Assembly: GCA_964019415.1 (NCBI GenBank)
Contig: OZ025877.1
Coordinates: forward strand, 5,230,242 to 5,294,241
Source: Ianthella basta
Taxonomy: Eukaryota; Porifera; Demospongiae; Verongiida; Ianthellidae
Length of the DNA stretch: 64,000 nucleotides
Reading direction: 5' to 3'
Shown here: positions 44,601-54,600 of the stretch, one piece after another
Layout: each line of letters starts with the position of its first letter
Position numbering within the stretch: the first letter of the stretch is position 1
Translations under genes and position numbers: made by a program
Notes under the pieces: model-generated
Seen by the model: the letters and a program-made list of their open reading frames with translations, nothing else
Told to the model about the DNA's origin: nothing
Database searches by the model: none

Positions 44601-46562
44601 TATTTACAAACCCTAATTACACCATTTTATGTTTACTTACATTAAATTCATGTACTACTATTGTAGCTACAGGCAGTGTTATTGAGGATGGTATGCAGTC
44701 TGTATTCTGCACAAGGAAAAGTCCATTGCATGCAAATTATTAAATAACATTCCCCAAAATTATAAGGGATATAGGAATAGCTAGTCTAGCATGCTAGACC
44801 AACTCTAGACCTGGGTGCTTGTGCCTGGGAAGGTGAAGAGGCATATTTTAGTCTGTCTGAATCCACACAATGCAATACCCTTGGACTATTAACTATTACT
44901 TGCAAGAAATATCGTAGGTAATATGTGATTCCTATGAATTGTCTCTGCTCAGCTTACCATTTCCAATTTTAAGTCATCCTGCTCACATGGGACTGTTTGA
45001 GGACCCTTTTTAATGCATGTTAGCTTTGTAGGCCTCACAGCCTAGTGAAAGGGAGAGAGTGAAAAGATCAGTACACATTCATGTTATACAACACTTCTGC
45101 ATTCATGTCTGAGTAGCACTCAATGCACCATATCAGATGTCACATTCATGATGTCTATTTAGGAATGTGCCCGGTTCAAAATTGCGTCTCCTATCTTAAT
45201 GTATTAGCGCGCTTCGGCGAAACTAGCCAAACGGCGGTGGCAAAGTACAATTTAAGGCCATGGATAGGCTTCTTTGGATGTATTGAAGTCGGCAGTGCAC
45301 CCAAAGGTAACCTGGAGTTCATGTAAGAGAAAAGCGTCATAGGCCGTTCGTACCCCATTTGTTCTTTTCATATTATTCTTAATATTATTCTCCTTCCCAC
45401 AGAATTTTTGCGCGCTCCTAGCGCACGACACAGGGCACCTATTGACCCCATTTTCTAAGACGACTTACATGCATACGCGGAGAACTAAGATCTGAATGCC
45501 GGTGGCAATCCGATAAGTACAGCACTATAGTGGGTAGGAAACTTGTCCCCCTGTGTATTAAGATACCCCGATGCCGCCATTTTGTTGTGTTACCGTAACC
45601 ATAGATCGTCTAAACTACACACGACAGCCGGTACATCTAAAGTGTCATAGCTGTGCTCGATCTTCTGCGCAGTCTTCATCTAATTAAAGGAAGGGGTATT
45701 ACTCAGCTCAAGTACTAATCTGATGTAGCCATAGTCCATTGGATATGCAAAAACTGTACAAACTAGTGTACAAAAATTCCTTTAGAATTAAAAGGGATTT
45801 AGGAATGGCCAGTAGAAAAAGCATAGAAACAAGCAACAGAACCTCAACACCATGATGAACCACATTTCCGTGAAGTTCACTCTGCATTCCTAATTCCCTT
45901 GTGGATGAATGGACCCAAATGGCTAGCTAAATAGTCCCATGTAGCTGCAAGGAAAGTAGGAATGCAGAGTGAACTTCACAGAAATGTGGTTCATCATAGT
46001 GTTGAGGTACTGTTGCTTGTTTCTATGCTTTTTCTACTGGCCATTCCTAAATCCCTTTTAATTCTAAAGGAATTTTGTACACTATTCAAAGTACACATAT
46101 AATACATTCATTTGATGGACTTATAGCCATACTTGTACTTTACTATAGTGACTGAATACCTGACAATGGCCTCATGCTAGCAACACACAACAATAACCTC
46201 ATCACACGAGCTGCCTCTTTGTGATTCATTTTCCCTGCTTTGCTCCTCCAGCAGCAGATGCTCCATCACCTTTCCTTTGATATCATTGCTAACTCCAGGC
46301 CCACATGTCTCCGCAACAGCTTTCAGTACTTGATTCCAGCTGCACTTACCACCCTGTTGATGTCCTTCACCATGCAGCCATTTTGTGAACATCTCAACAC
46401 AGGTGCACTTCAAATCTTCCTTATGCTCCCTCTCAATAGTCTTCATTGTAGCTACAGGAACTTCAAGAGATATACCCAAAAGGTACCAGTCGGGAGCAAC
46501 AGTTGGGACTACAATCAAGGTGAGATGCTTTATGGTTGGGCGCTGCTGTAGGAAGGAGGCAT
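36518..46562 (-). CDS. Death domain - coiled coil - macro gene (model)
   Basis: Proposed exons: 46,562-46,270 (death domain, donor GTGATG), 45,041-44,958 (84 bases, 28 codons, AVRPTKLTCIKKGPQ), 42,933-42,804 (130 bases, MDSMQQSLEEIKANVTAVMS, homologous in place and phase to coiled-coil exon 6 of the kinase genes), 38,610-36,518 (macro exon). Phases are 1/0, 0/0, 0/1, 1, so the frame is open from the death domain to the stop. The first exon was not found; a LINE fragment occupies 46,787-47,110 upstream. The third intron carries a THAP/YqaJ transposon and a TIR element. Joining of the first two exons is the weakest link. Confidence 0.55.
39396..40940 (+). pseudogene. THAP-domain DDE transposase (ISL2EU/Harbinger-like), broken
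   Basis: Starts with a THAP zinc-finger pattern (SCCVVGCANRH ... SWIAAIQK ... GDGVCSLHFVSG) spread over shifting frames with a stop. An intron-like gap (about 39,870-39,983) and a coiled coil (LEAKIAKLEEEND) follow. Then a DDE_Tnp_4-type catalytic domain: RFYTGFPS, LVRLRLSV, TWVPFLARELK, IIDCNEIQCQRPSGLTNQS (first D), GDTIMADCG (second D), and in another frame HIERCIGRVRRYKIL (E). The open frame is interrupted at a perfect palindrome (40,367-40,401). Not functional. Confidence 0.8.
40367..40401. repeat. Perfect palindrome inside the transposase
   Basis: Two 17-base arms around a single T (ACAAACAAGTGACTATA and its complement). It falls where the helix-turn-helix reading frame ends in a stop, so it probably arose by a template-switch event that broke the gene. 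Confidence 0.85.
41253..41702 (-). pseudogene. YqaJ-type nuclease fragment of the same transposon
   Basis: Open frame of 149 codons, convergent with the THAP transposase. It contains GASADGYVTCHS, ASVIKCPFSINN (the IEIKCP-like catalytic strand with I/E changed), LHLRTSHMYYAQVQGEMAIM and CDFVVYSGDVVFVDRVWFD. This order is typical of YqaJ viral-recombinase-like exonucleases, which ISL2EU-type DNA transposons encode beside their THAP transposase. The N-terminus is missing and the central acidic residue of the KCP motif is not seen, so activity is doubtful. Confidence 0.7.
42804..42933 (-). CDS. Coiled-coil exon of the death-domain gene
   Basis: 130 bases, phase 0 in and phase 1 out, with acceptor ATCGCAG and donor GTGAGT. 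Encodes AKTNYKMDSMQQSLEEIKAN then VTAVMSDVKAVKES. It matches the kinase-gene exon 6 (AKA..MDSLRKLQDVPKF...) in start, length class and phase, and like it precedes a macro exon. This conserved position links the two gene types by descent. Confidence 0.65.
43239..43800. mobile_element. TIR element, fullest copy of the intron-1 family
   Basis: Left end CCGTATATGCCCAAATAGAG; the right end is its imperfect reverse complement (CTATATGGACATATACGG). Inside, CCTCTATT- and GAGCC-type words repeat near both ends. No transposase. Its right terminus is the exact point at which the A copy resumes after a 6.1-kb loss. Confidence 0.65.
44105..44380 (-). other. Hydrophobic-tail open frame, function unknown
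   Basis: 92 codons ending in RHHELDI, with a ~17-residue hydrophobic stretch (AFKIVLGVAVAISIGVI) preceded by KR, as in tail-anchored proteins. The copy at 9,149-9,370 keeps the last 60 residues; a more diverged relative is seen at 45,123-45,480. It lies inside an intron of the death-domain gene model. It could be an old exon or a repeat. Confidence 0.3.
45123..45480. repeat. Diverged duplicate of 44,105-44,450
   Basis: Alignable blocks include CATGATGTCTA, GCGCTTCGGCGAAACTA (against GCTCGCTTTGGCAAAACTA), AAGGCCATGGATAG and GCACGACACAGG. The hydrophobic reading frame is not maintained here. Confidence 0.55.
45764..46084. repeat. Large palindrome (fold-back element), ~129-base arms
   Basis: Left arm 45,764-45,892 and right arm 45,957-46,084 are inverted repeats with only a few differences (for example an A run of five against four, and CCATGATGAAC against CTATGATGAAC), separated by about 64 bases. 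Ends are TAGTGTACAAAA. No open frame. Either a fold-back transposon or a recent inverted duplication; cruciform-prone. Confidence 0.9.
46177..46562 (-). CDS. Death-domain exon
   Basis: Begins after acceptor TTGCTACAG, phase 1, and encodes a death-fold domain: hydrophobic first helix, APDWYLLGISLEVPVATMKT (the W..LG..L signature), IEREHKEDLKCTCVEMFTKW, then WNQVLKAVAETCGPGVSNDI. Reading on, the frame stops at TAA 46,177-46,179; a donor GTGATG at 46,269 would instead splice in frame to 45,041. Death domains self-associate and occur with RIP kinases, so its place beside kinase/macro genes suggests a common pathway. Upstream exon not found. Confidence 0.7.
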
Positions 46563-46711
46563 CTGTAGCAATTAAAATTGAAAGGAAGGAAAACAAAAAG
46601 AAGGTGCCTACATTGATCTGAGATACGTGGGTAACTTCACAATATGAAAGCAGTAACATGGGCAATGAAAACTGTATGTTTCTCTATTTCTTTGGGACAT
46701 CCATGCATTTG

Positions 46712-46809
46712 GATGTATTGAACAAGATTACATTTATCTTGTTCAATACATCTAAAGCCATAGTGTAGCATGCAGTGCCTGGGCCTTCTTAACCTGGAAG
46801 GCCCAGGCA
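46712..46809. repeat. Two adjacent perfect hairpins
   Basis: Hairpin 1: 17-base arms 46,712-46,728 and 46,736-46,752 with a 7-base loop. Hairpin 2: 13-base arms 46,776-46,788 and 46,797-46,809 with an 8-base loop (TGCCTGGGCCTTC and complement). They immediately precede, and partly enter, the LINE fragment. Confidence 0.85.
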
Positions 46810-47110
46810 TTAGATACTACGCAAAAACTGAGAGAGATTAGGAAGTTCACACTGAGTAGGCAGCTGAAGCTGCGCTTTTTCAAGTCCATAGTAAAAACAG
46901 TCCCATACTCTATGGTGCAGCAAGCTGGGACCTTGACCAAACAGCTGGAACAATCCCTTGATAGTGCCTACACAGGACTCCTATGCTATACGTACTTTGA
47001 ATGGGCCCTGGGATGGCTTCCCCACCAATGGAGGGCTATATGGTAGCTTGGAACCAGCTAGTGTGCAAGAGACTGATTACACTAAGTATTATCGGATTCT
47101 GCAATACCAG
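46787..47110 (+). mobile_element. 3' fragment of a non-LTR (LINE) reverse transcriptase
   Basis: The translation gives LREIRKFTLSRQLKLRFFKS, then IVKTVPYSMVQQAGTLTKQL, then LEQSLDSAYTGLL. This is the pattern at the C-terminus of many LINE reverse transcriptases (LSR.LKLR.F...V..V.LYG...WTLTK.L...LDG.YTR.L). It continues in a second frame as GGLYGSLEPAS. Frameshifted and without catalytic motifs. Confidence 0.6.
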
Positions 47111-47849
47111 TCAGTGTATGGGGCAAAGGTGTTGCTGAGCTATCTAGTCTGCAGCGTTGCTAATGCTTCTCATATTCGGTTGGGTTCACCATAATGTACA
47201 CACGCACGCGCAGATATCTATGGCAGGTCACCTGGAAAATCTCACTCGCAAGCAAGTTATTGCAAAATTCGCAACTTTTAAATGAAAAGAGAATAACTCT
47301 GCAATAAAAAGGAAATGGAGGTGGCCTCCGTATAGATTTGTGCACACATGCATGGAGACTGTGCATGGCATGCAAGTTTGGTTCTTCTCAGCTATTCAGG
47401 GCACAACTAGCTAGATATAGAGTTTCCCTGAAGCTACTTGACCCCCCAAAAGGCAAAAATGTTTCACTTTCAATCAGAATATCTCAATAAGGGAAGTGAC
47501 AATCAATTAATTATGCACAACAAATTGCAGGAAATTTACTTAATAATATTATTTACACTTGAAAAAATCAACACATTTGGTTGTAATATAATGGAGTTAC
47601 ATATATAGGCAAAGCAATGTACCCCAAAGGAAGCTTTTAGCCTTCCCTACTGCCTAAACTTTATTGTATAGCTACTGATAGTGTTAAAATCATATATTAA
47701 GTACATGGTACTAATAATAAGTCATAAATATTGTAAGTGATTCCTCGGGTAATTACAAAATGTAACCAAATGCAAACTGTTACATTGGAGTGTGGAGTAC
47801 TCGGTCATTCTAGACCTCTAGGTCAGGTGTTCTTTCACAAGACCAAAAA
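47111..47849. other. 3' flank of gene C, no gene seen
   Basis: AT-rich sequence between the LINE fragment and the TAA of gene C at 47,850. Probably includes the 3' UTR and polyadenylation region of that gene; no specific site is claimed. Confidence 0.5.
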
Positions 47850-50800
47850 TTATGGTGAGTCAGAAGGAGTTGCAAATCTATCATTGCCACTAGCACTCTT
47901 CTGCATCTGATGGCCATGGGTTGGCATATCTTCACCTTGATTAGTGGCATCTCCAACAATGCTCCTGAAAGCTCTCAAAGTAGCCTCATCATTCTCCTTG
48001 ACCACTACAGTAACATTCACATTGTACCGAGGGTTCTGTGGGCGGAAGGAGGCAAAAGCTCCCATCATAGCTCCAGCTAGCTTGCTTTTAGCTTTGTTGG
48101 ATGCAATGGGTGGAAAGGCTACTGAATGGGCACCAAGATCTTCTGCCAACTTGAGAGCTTCACGACAGGCTTGGTCAAGAGTCAAAGAAGGAGCTTTAGG
48201 GTTACGAACCAGCAAAATGACATGTTTACAGCTCAGACCAATCCGGGATATCTCCACTGGTATTGCAGTGCCTACAGCAACTATCTGCCTAGTCTGTTTT
48301 AATTGGCTGACTGCACGACTGATTGCTCCATTGCTGGCTGCATCTACTGATTGCACCACACCGAACTTCACATCCAGTGACGGAGAAACAGGTACAACAA
48401 CAGCATCAGCTTGTACTCTGCGCAGATCATCACATGCAAGGGCAAAGAACACATGACCTGAGAGCTTGGTCATCCCAGGTCCAGGAGTGGGATGTTGTAT
48501 GTCCTTTGATGAGTCCATGCCACTGGCTGGGAGGTCGTCTGAAGTACTACCCACTGCTGGGGTTAGTGCTTGTGGTGATGGGGAATAGCTGGGCTGTGGA
48601 CGATCCAAGTTTAAGGTTGATTGGCATGCCACCTTAGCTGGTAGTGAAGGTCTCCTCAATGACTTGCCCACTGTCCTCTCAGCATCTGCAACAAGGCAGT
48701 CAAAGCCATCATGAGTTGCTAAAAAACGCACATCCTTGAAGAAGTCATCATTAGTAAACCTGAAGTTACTGATCACTCTGATAAACTCAGGTAGAATGGT
48801 TCCTTCCTGGAAGCCACCAATGAAGAAGCTATTGGGTGCTATGGCAACAGACGGCATCTCCAGTGTGTCTGCTTCCTGGCACACAGCATGCAAGATCTGC
48901 TGGAGGTACTTGTGACCATCTTGACAGGTCCCAAGGGAGCAGTCCAAGATATTGGCAATGACAATGTACCGGCAACTGATGAAGGGACTTTGAACATGAA
49001 CAGTAAACACATCAAATTTATCCGGTCTTCGATGTTGGTATCTTTCCTGCACTACTTTACTCAGTTGACCTTTCAAGCGGCCATCCAGTTCATTATTAAT
49101 ACCTGTTTGAAATCCCATTTCACTGCAAATGGCAGCCACTTTGATGTCGGCATCCTCATAGATGAAGTGAGCCTTTTTGACAACCATCTTGCGGTGGGTC
49201 TTCTCCAAGGGGATCTTAACCACAACACCTGTTAGAATAGATGTGCCTGTGGGGGAGGCAGTTGAGCGATATACTGAGTGTACTGGGCCAGGCAAGGTAG
49301 CAGGTTGCCTGTCATGTGTCACCTCATCTGTATTGTGGGGTTGGCTTAGACCACTTCTCTTACTGGCAGCAGTTCCAGTGGACAATGCAAGGTTGACATT
49401 CTTAATAATTCCTTCAGCATACATCAGAAAAGGTGACAGTGTTTCATTGTCACTAATTACAATGCTAATGTCCTTGATAGGAGAATTCACAATGTATGGG
49501 TAGTGGAGAACAGAATCAATGAGAACCTGAGCAACCACTTCTTTGGACATTCCATAGTAGCCCAAGCCAATGGGAGGTATAGCTATGGATACTATTCCTT
49601 TCTCTTCAGCTGCATTAAGTATTTGCTGACACAGCTTTTCCAGATGTCTCTCATCCCCTTCATTGGTCCTCTCCCAGGCAGTAGGCCAAACAACATGAAT
49701 CACATGCTTGCACTTCAAACAGCCACCAGCCCCAGTCACCACCACTCTCCCTGACTGTGCACTACCTCCCATCCTCTGAACAACGTCCTTCAGTGCTACT
49801 AGCACAGCTCCCTCACTGGCTTCATTAATAGCCTTTGCCACACCTGAGCTGTGCTGGAGGTGCTCATTTGTTGAATTCACAATAGCCTCAACCGCCTCCT
49901 TCACTACATCACCTTTCTTGACGGTCAAGTTGCGTTCTTGGTGGAAAGGAATGCTAACAGATGGTACAAGGTGAGTGCTGACTGAACCAGTGGTTGAAGC
50001 TCCAACACCATGTACTGTCTGGTGTGCCTCAACCTTGAATGTGTGTGTTGTGGGAGCTTGCACACGAGAAACATCACCATGTTCCTGGATGCCCTGTTTA
50101 TTGGCAGCAGATGAATCTGTCTTATGCAAGTGGCTGCCTTCAAAGTGGGAGCTCTGCAATGGTTTCCTGAGGGACTTTCCGCTATGCCGTTCTGCTCCAG
50201 ATACCAGGGAGTTGAAGCTGTGGAGATCCAATGCAAGGAAGCGGATATCAGTGAGAAATTCATCATTTGTGAATTTAAAGTGATTGATCATTCGGATAAA
50301 TGCAGGAAGAGTGGACTCAAGCTGGAAACCACCAATGGAAAATGTGCTTGGTGCTACAGCAACAGATGGCATCTCCAGTGTGTCTGCTTCCTGACACACA
50401 GCATGCAAGATCTGCTGGAGGTACTTGTGACCATCTTGACGGGTCCCAAGGGAGCGGTCCAAGATGTTGGCAATGACCAGGTAACGACAACCAAGGGCAG
50501 CATGTTGAACATGAATGGTAAACACATCAAACTTGTCTGGCTTGTGGTGCTTGTACCTTCCCTTCACTGCCTCACTCAGTTGACCCTTCAAATGGACATC
50601 CAGCTCCTTGTTGTGGCCTGTTTGAAATCCCAGCTCACTGCAAATGGCAGCCACTTTGATGTCAGCATCCTCATAGATGAAATGAGCCTTCTTGACAACT
50701 ATCTTGCGGTGGGTCTTCTCCAAGGGGATCTCAACCATATCATCAGCACCTGCAAGGTTTGTGGATGCATGCTGATGCTTTTCTTCATGACTTGAGGGCC

Positions 50801-51658
50801 GAACACTAACAGGTTGGAACTGACTAGTAGGATCAGTGGCAGCAGCACCTGGGCGAGATGTTGCATCCCTGCCAGTCTCATTTGCTGACATGCTCCTTCT
50901 GCCACCAGCAGGAACTGGTTGATGGGACTGCTGTGGTGCTTGGGAGACTTGTGTGTGCCATGTTGGCTGTCTTATGGATCTACCAACAGCCCTCTCAGCT
51001 CCTGCCAGCAGTGTGTCAAACATGCCAGCATCTAAAGCCAGAAATCGTACATCAGTGACGAAAACATCATTTGTGAACTTGAACTGGCTTAGCATGTGTA
51101 TGAAGATGGGGAGAACAGATTCAGGCTGGAACTCGCCAACGACAAAAGTGTTGGGTGCTATGGCAACCGATGGCATCTCCAGTGTGTCTGCTTCCTGACA
51201 CACAGCTTGCAAGATCTGCTGGAGGTACTTGTGACCATCTTGACGGGTCCCAAGGGAGCGGTCCAAGATGTTGGCAATGATCAGGTAACGACAACCAATG
51301 GCAGCATGTTGAACATGAACAGTAAACACATCAAACTTGTCTGGCTTGCGTTTCTTGTACCTTCCCTTCACTGCCTCACTCAGTTGACCCTTCAAGAGGC
51401 CATCCAGCTCCTTGTTGCGGCCTGTTTGAAATCCCAGCTCACTGCAAATAGCAGCCACTTTGATGTCAACATCCTCATAGATGAAGTGAGCCTTCTTGAC
51501 AACCATCTTGCGATGAGTCTTCTCCAAGGGGATTGCAACAACCTCAGGTGACCTGGTAGCAGGGATGAGTCCTTGTTTCAACTGAATTGCTGAAGGCTGC
51601 AGTGCTGGTAAGGCATCAACTGCGAGACTATGACCTTCATGAATGCTGACCCCATCAT
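47850..51658 (-). CDS. Three macro-like repeats and two macro domains, last exon of gene C
   Basis: 3,809 bases from acceptor CTTTGTAG (phase 1) to TAA at 47,850. Order: macro-like repeat 1 (51,540-50,975), repeat 2 (50,735-50,170), macro domain 1 (49,945-49,400; [39 protein letters not shown]), repeat 3 (49,235-48,655), and a divergent C-terminal macro domain 2 (48,475-47,950; [45 protein letters not shown]). In macro 1 NAAN has become NSTN and GGGV is SSGV; in macro 2 the NAA motif is replaced. Both may bind ADP-ribose weakly or not at all, unlike the macros of the other two genes. Linkers are Pro/Ser/Gln rich. Confidence 0.9.
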
Positions 51659-54600
51659 CTACAAAGTGTTAACATAAACAGTTGGTGATCCTTACAACAG
51701 TGTTTCTGTCGTGATAGAGTAAGTACATTTGTATGTATGCAATCATTATAAGAGTACAAATTACTTGCAGCCAAAGAACATGTTATCAAGGGCAATTTTG
51801 TTCATGCACAAACAAGAAATAGGATGACTACTACATATTGCAAGCAAACCTAAGAAATTACACTGTCAATATACAAACATGGCAGACTCAATACTTGCTG
51901 CTGGTTGTAAGGAAGAGATGGGCTAGTTAATGAGCCGGAAGAGCATGTCTTATAATGTGATGAAACTGCTGGTGTAATCAGGCAAAACAACTGACCCAAT
52001 AATGGCATGCTTACAGTAGCAACACAGAGAACATCAACAACATAGTATTATAGTAATTAGATACGTACTTTTACTTATAGGACACCAGTGAACACAAGAT
52101 TGTCTAGTGCAGAACAAAATGTTAGCATCATATCAGTGCTCATTGAGTGAATGATGGAAGAGATGGACTACCACAGTCAATTAAAATCAACAAACTTGTG
52201 CAACTAGAACAGAATATAAACCAACAGACTGACCATGCATTGTTCTGAAGCCACCATTTTTAATTAATTGAGCCTGCACACTAACTGAATAATGAAATCA
52301 TTCACTCACTTTCATTTGTCTTGTCCATTTCAGCACAGTCCTCCTCTATAGTCTTAACCACTGAGGAAACTGAAAAAACAGCAGTTTTGATACTATCCAG
52401 GAACTTGGGCACATCTTGCAGTCTCCTCAGCGAGTCCCTTACACATTTTGCTTTTGCCTGTACAAAGCAAGGTCCCTTTTTGTAAGTACGCAAAAGTCTT
52501 TAAGGACATACATAGATTGAGATAAAAGGGTGAAGGCCACAGTTGAAATTCTTGTATGCAAATGGGATAAAGAGAAAACAAGCACCATATTAGAAGCACC
52601 AGTGTTCTTACAGAATGAAAGGCCATGAGGATGTTGCAATACAGTCAAGGAATTGCACAAGCCAAAGTGCATTGAGTGGCCATGGCTTTATTGCATTATC
52701 CATGCAAACGTAAGGTGCTAACTATTCAACCAATCAAATGCATTCAGCAGGAATTCCTGCTAATAGTATTTATTGGCTGTGGGAGCTTCAGTTATGCATG
52801 AGCGGCCTGTTTGAGTGTACATGACCCTGGCCTATGTGATTGGAGAGGGCTTAAGGCCCAGCTATCCCCCTTTGTTCCCTCCATTGCTGCTCTTGGATTC
52901 TCTTACTAAAGAAGAAGCAGCCATTAGTGGAAAGGGTTGTAGTGGGCTTGACAGGGAATTCATTTGTTTGGAACTTGAAAGAATGCACGAGCAGTGAAAA
53001 CCTTAGCAGTTCTAGCAATGTACGCTTCCTTGTTTCAATGTCATTAGTTGCTTTCTGAAGGTTAAACACAATTAGATAGCAAGAATGACACAGGCTACTG
53101 CCTTTCTTAGTGAGGCACAGCTGGGTATACAGCTGTCACAAGTGCTCCTCCCACTTAGCGGTCAGCCTACCCGCCTTCATCAACTTGCATGTAGCAGTAC
53201 AGTGCTGCGTTACTGTGTTTGTGCACATGAGCATACATGTTGTGACGTTCTATGATGTAAGTAAATTGTTATAATAATGAGTCTCCACCACATGTGTAAG
53301 TAAGAGGTATGCTGCATGATGGTAGACCAATTCTGATCGCGTACAAAGTAGCAGCACCATGAGTTGTAACAAGATGCGCCAACCATCATGTACGTAACTA
53401 CATTGGTAGTTACATGTACTTCTGTTCCAGGCTTGGTAGCAACAAATGTAAAAGCACTTGTACTGTACTATCTCACTTGACATTAGGTCCGCACCAACTC
53501 TGCATCTAGGGTATCGCTTATCAATGTTGATAATGTGAAGGTGTCAGTGCTGTATCTAGAAAATTGTTTGAGGGGGCCACAAAACTGAGGCTCCAAGAAT
53601 TAAGAGGAGGGGACACCATGTTAACAAATGGCTTGCCAAATTTCAAAGGGGGGGGCAAATTTATGGCAAAGGGGGGGGGGGGCAAATGCTCTAGACACCC
53701 CCCTCTAAATGCACCCTGTGTGTGATCTAATCAATACTGCCACTGGAGTATTCCTTAGATGGAACAGTCTCACAAACCAGACAACAACTAGGGCAATGAA
53801 TACTGGTTTGAAACAGGGTACCATTAGAAGTTTGCCAACACACCAACCGGATGCTCTGGTCTTCCTCCAGCTAAATGCCATCCCAGTGCAAACTTTGTCG
53901 TAGCCTAGTGTGTTGCTTCCTTCCTTTCACTTAGCCATCCAGATGTATACAGTATTATCATGCAATTTTATGATGCCAGGTGTATATCCAACCTACCTCA
54001 TTCTCTGATTTCAGTGCTGCAATCTCTTTGTCCTTTTCACTCAGTTGTCTTTCTAGTTCCTTCTGCAATGCTTGCTTGTCAGCCTGGAAATTGATAGAGT
54101 ACATAAGTGAAGACATCACTGAGGTTCCATCAGCCCTTCTCCTAGTAATGATGCGGGAAGTATACAGACCATACCATACATACACGTATATCTCTGTGCA
54201 CAACAAGGGCTGCAACTTACTAGATGTGCACGTTTGGAACCAAAGAATACTCTAAAAGTGTTCTTTGTAATTCATGCTGTGACTTAAGTAAACATGTGCC
54301 TAAGACTACAGGACAAGGTGCCATATGATTCGAGGCAATACCTTTACAATAACAGCACTTACCAATACTCTCTCTTTCTCCCTTAGCTGCACCATCAGTT
54401 GTGATTCACGATCACGGGAGGACGTGAGCTGCCTTTGCAGCTGTATATTCTCATTCCTGTATCGCTCCACAGTACGAGACTGCTCCTAAAAGGACAAGAA
54501 AATGGTCGTGTTGTTATACGGGAACTCACAAGCTAAAGTGAATAACATGCAAACTACACGCTAGCAACACTACACTGAAGCAGGGATACAGAATTATCAC

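Noticed and set aside
52851..53069. Possible extra exon ([13 protein letters not shown]) between coiled-coil exons 5 and 6 of gene C
   Set aside because: The B copy near 26.9-27.1 kb has a stop and a different best donor, and its inclusion would break the 0/0 phase.
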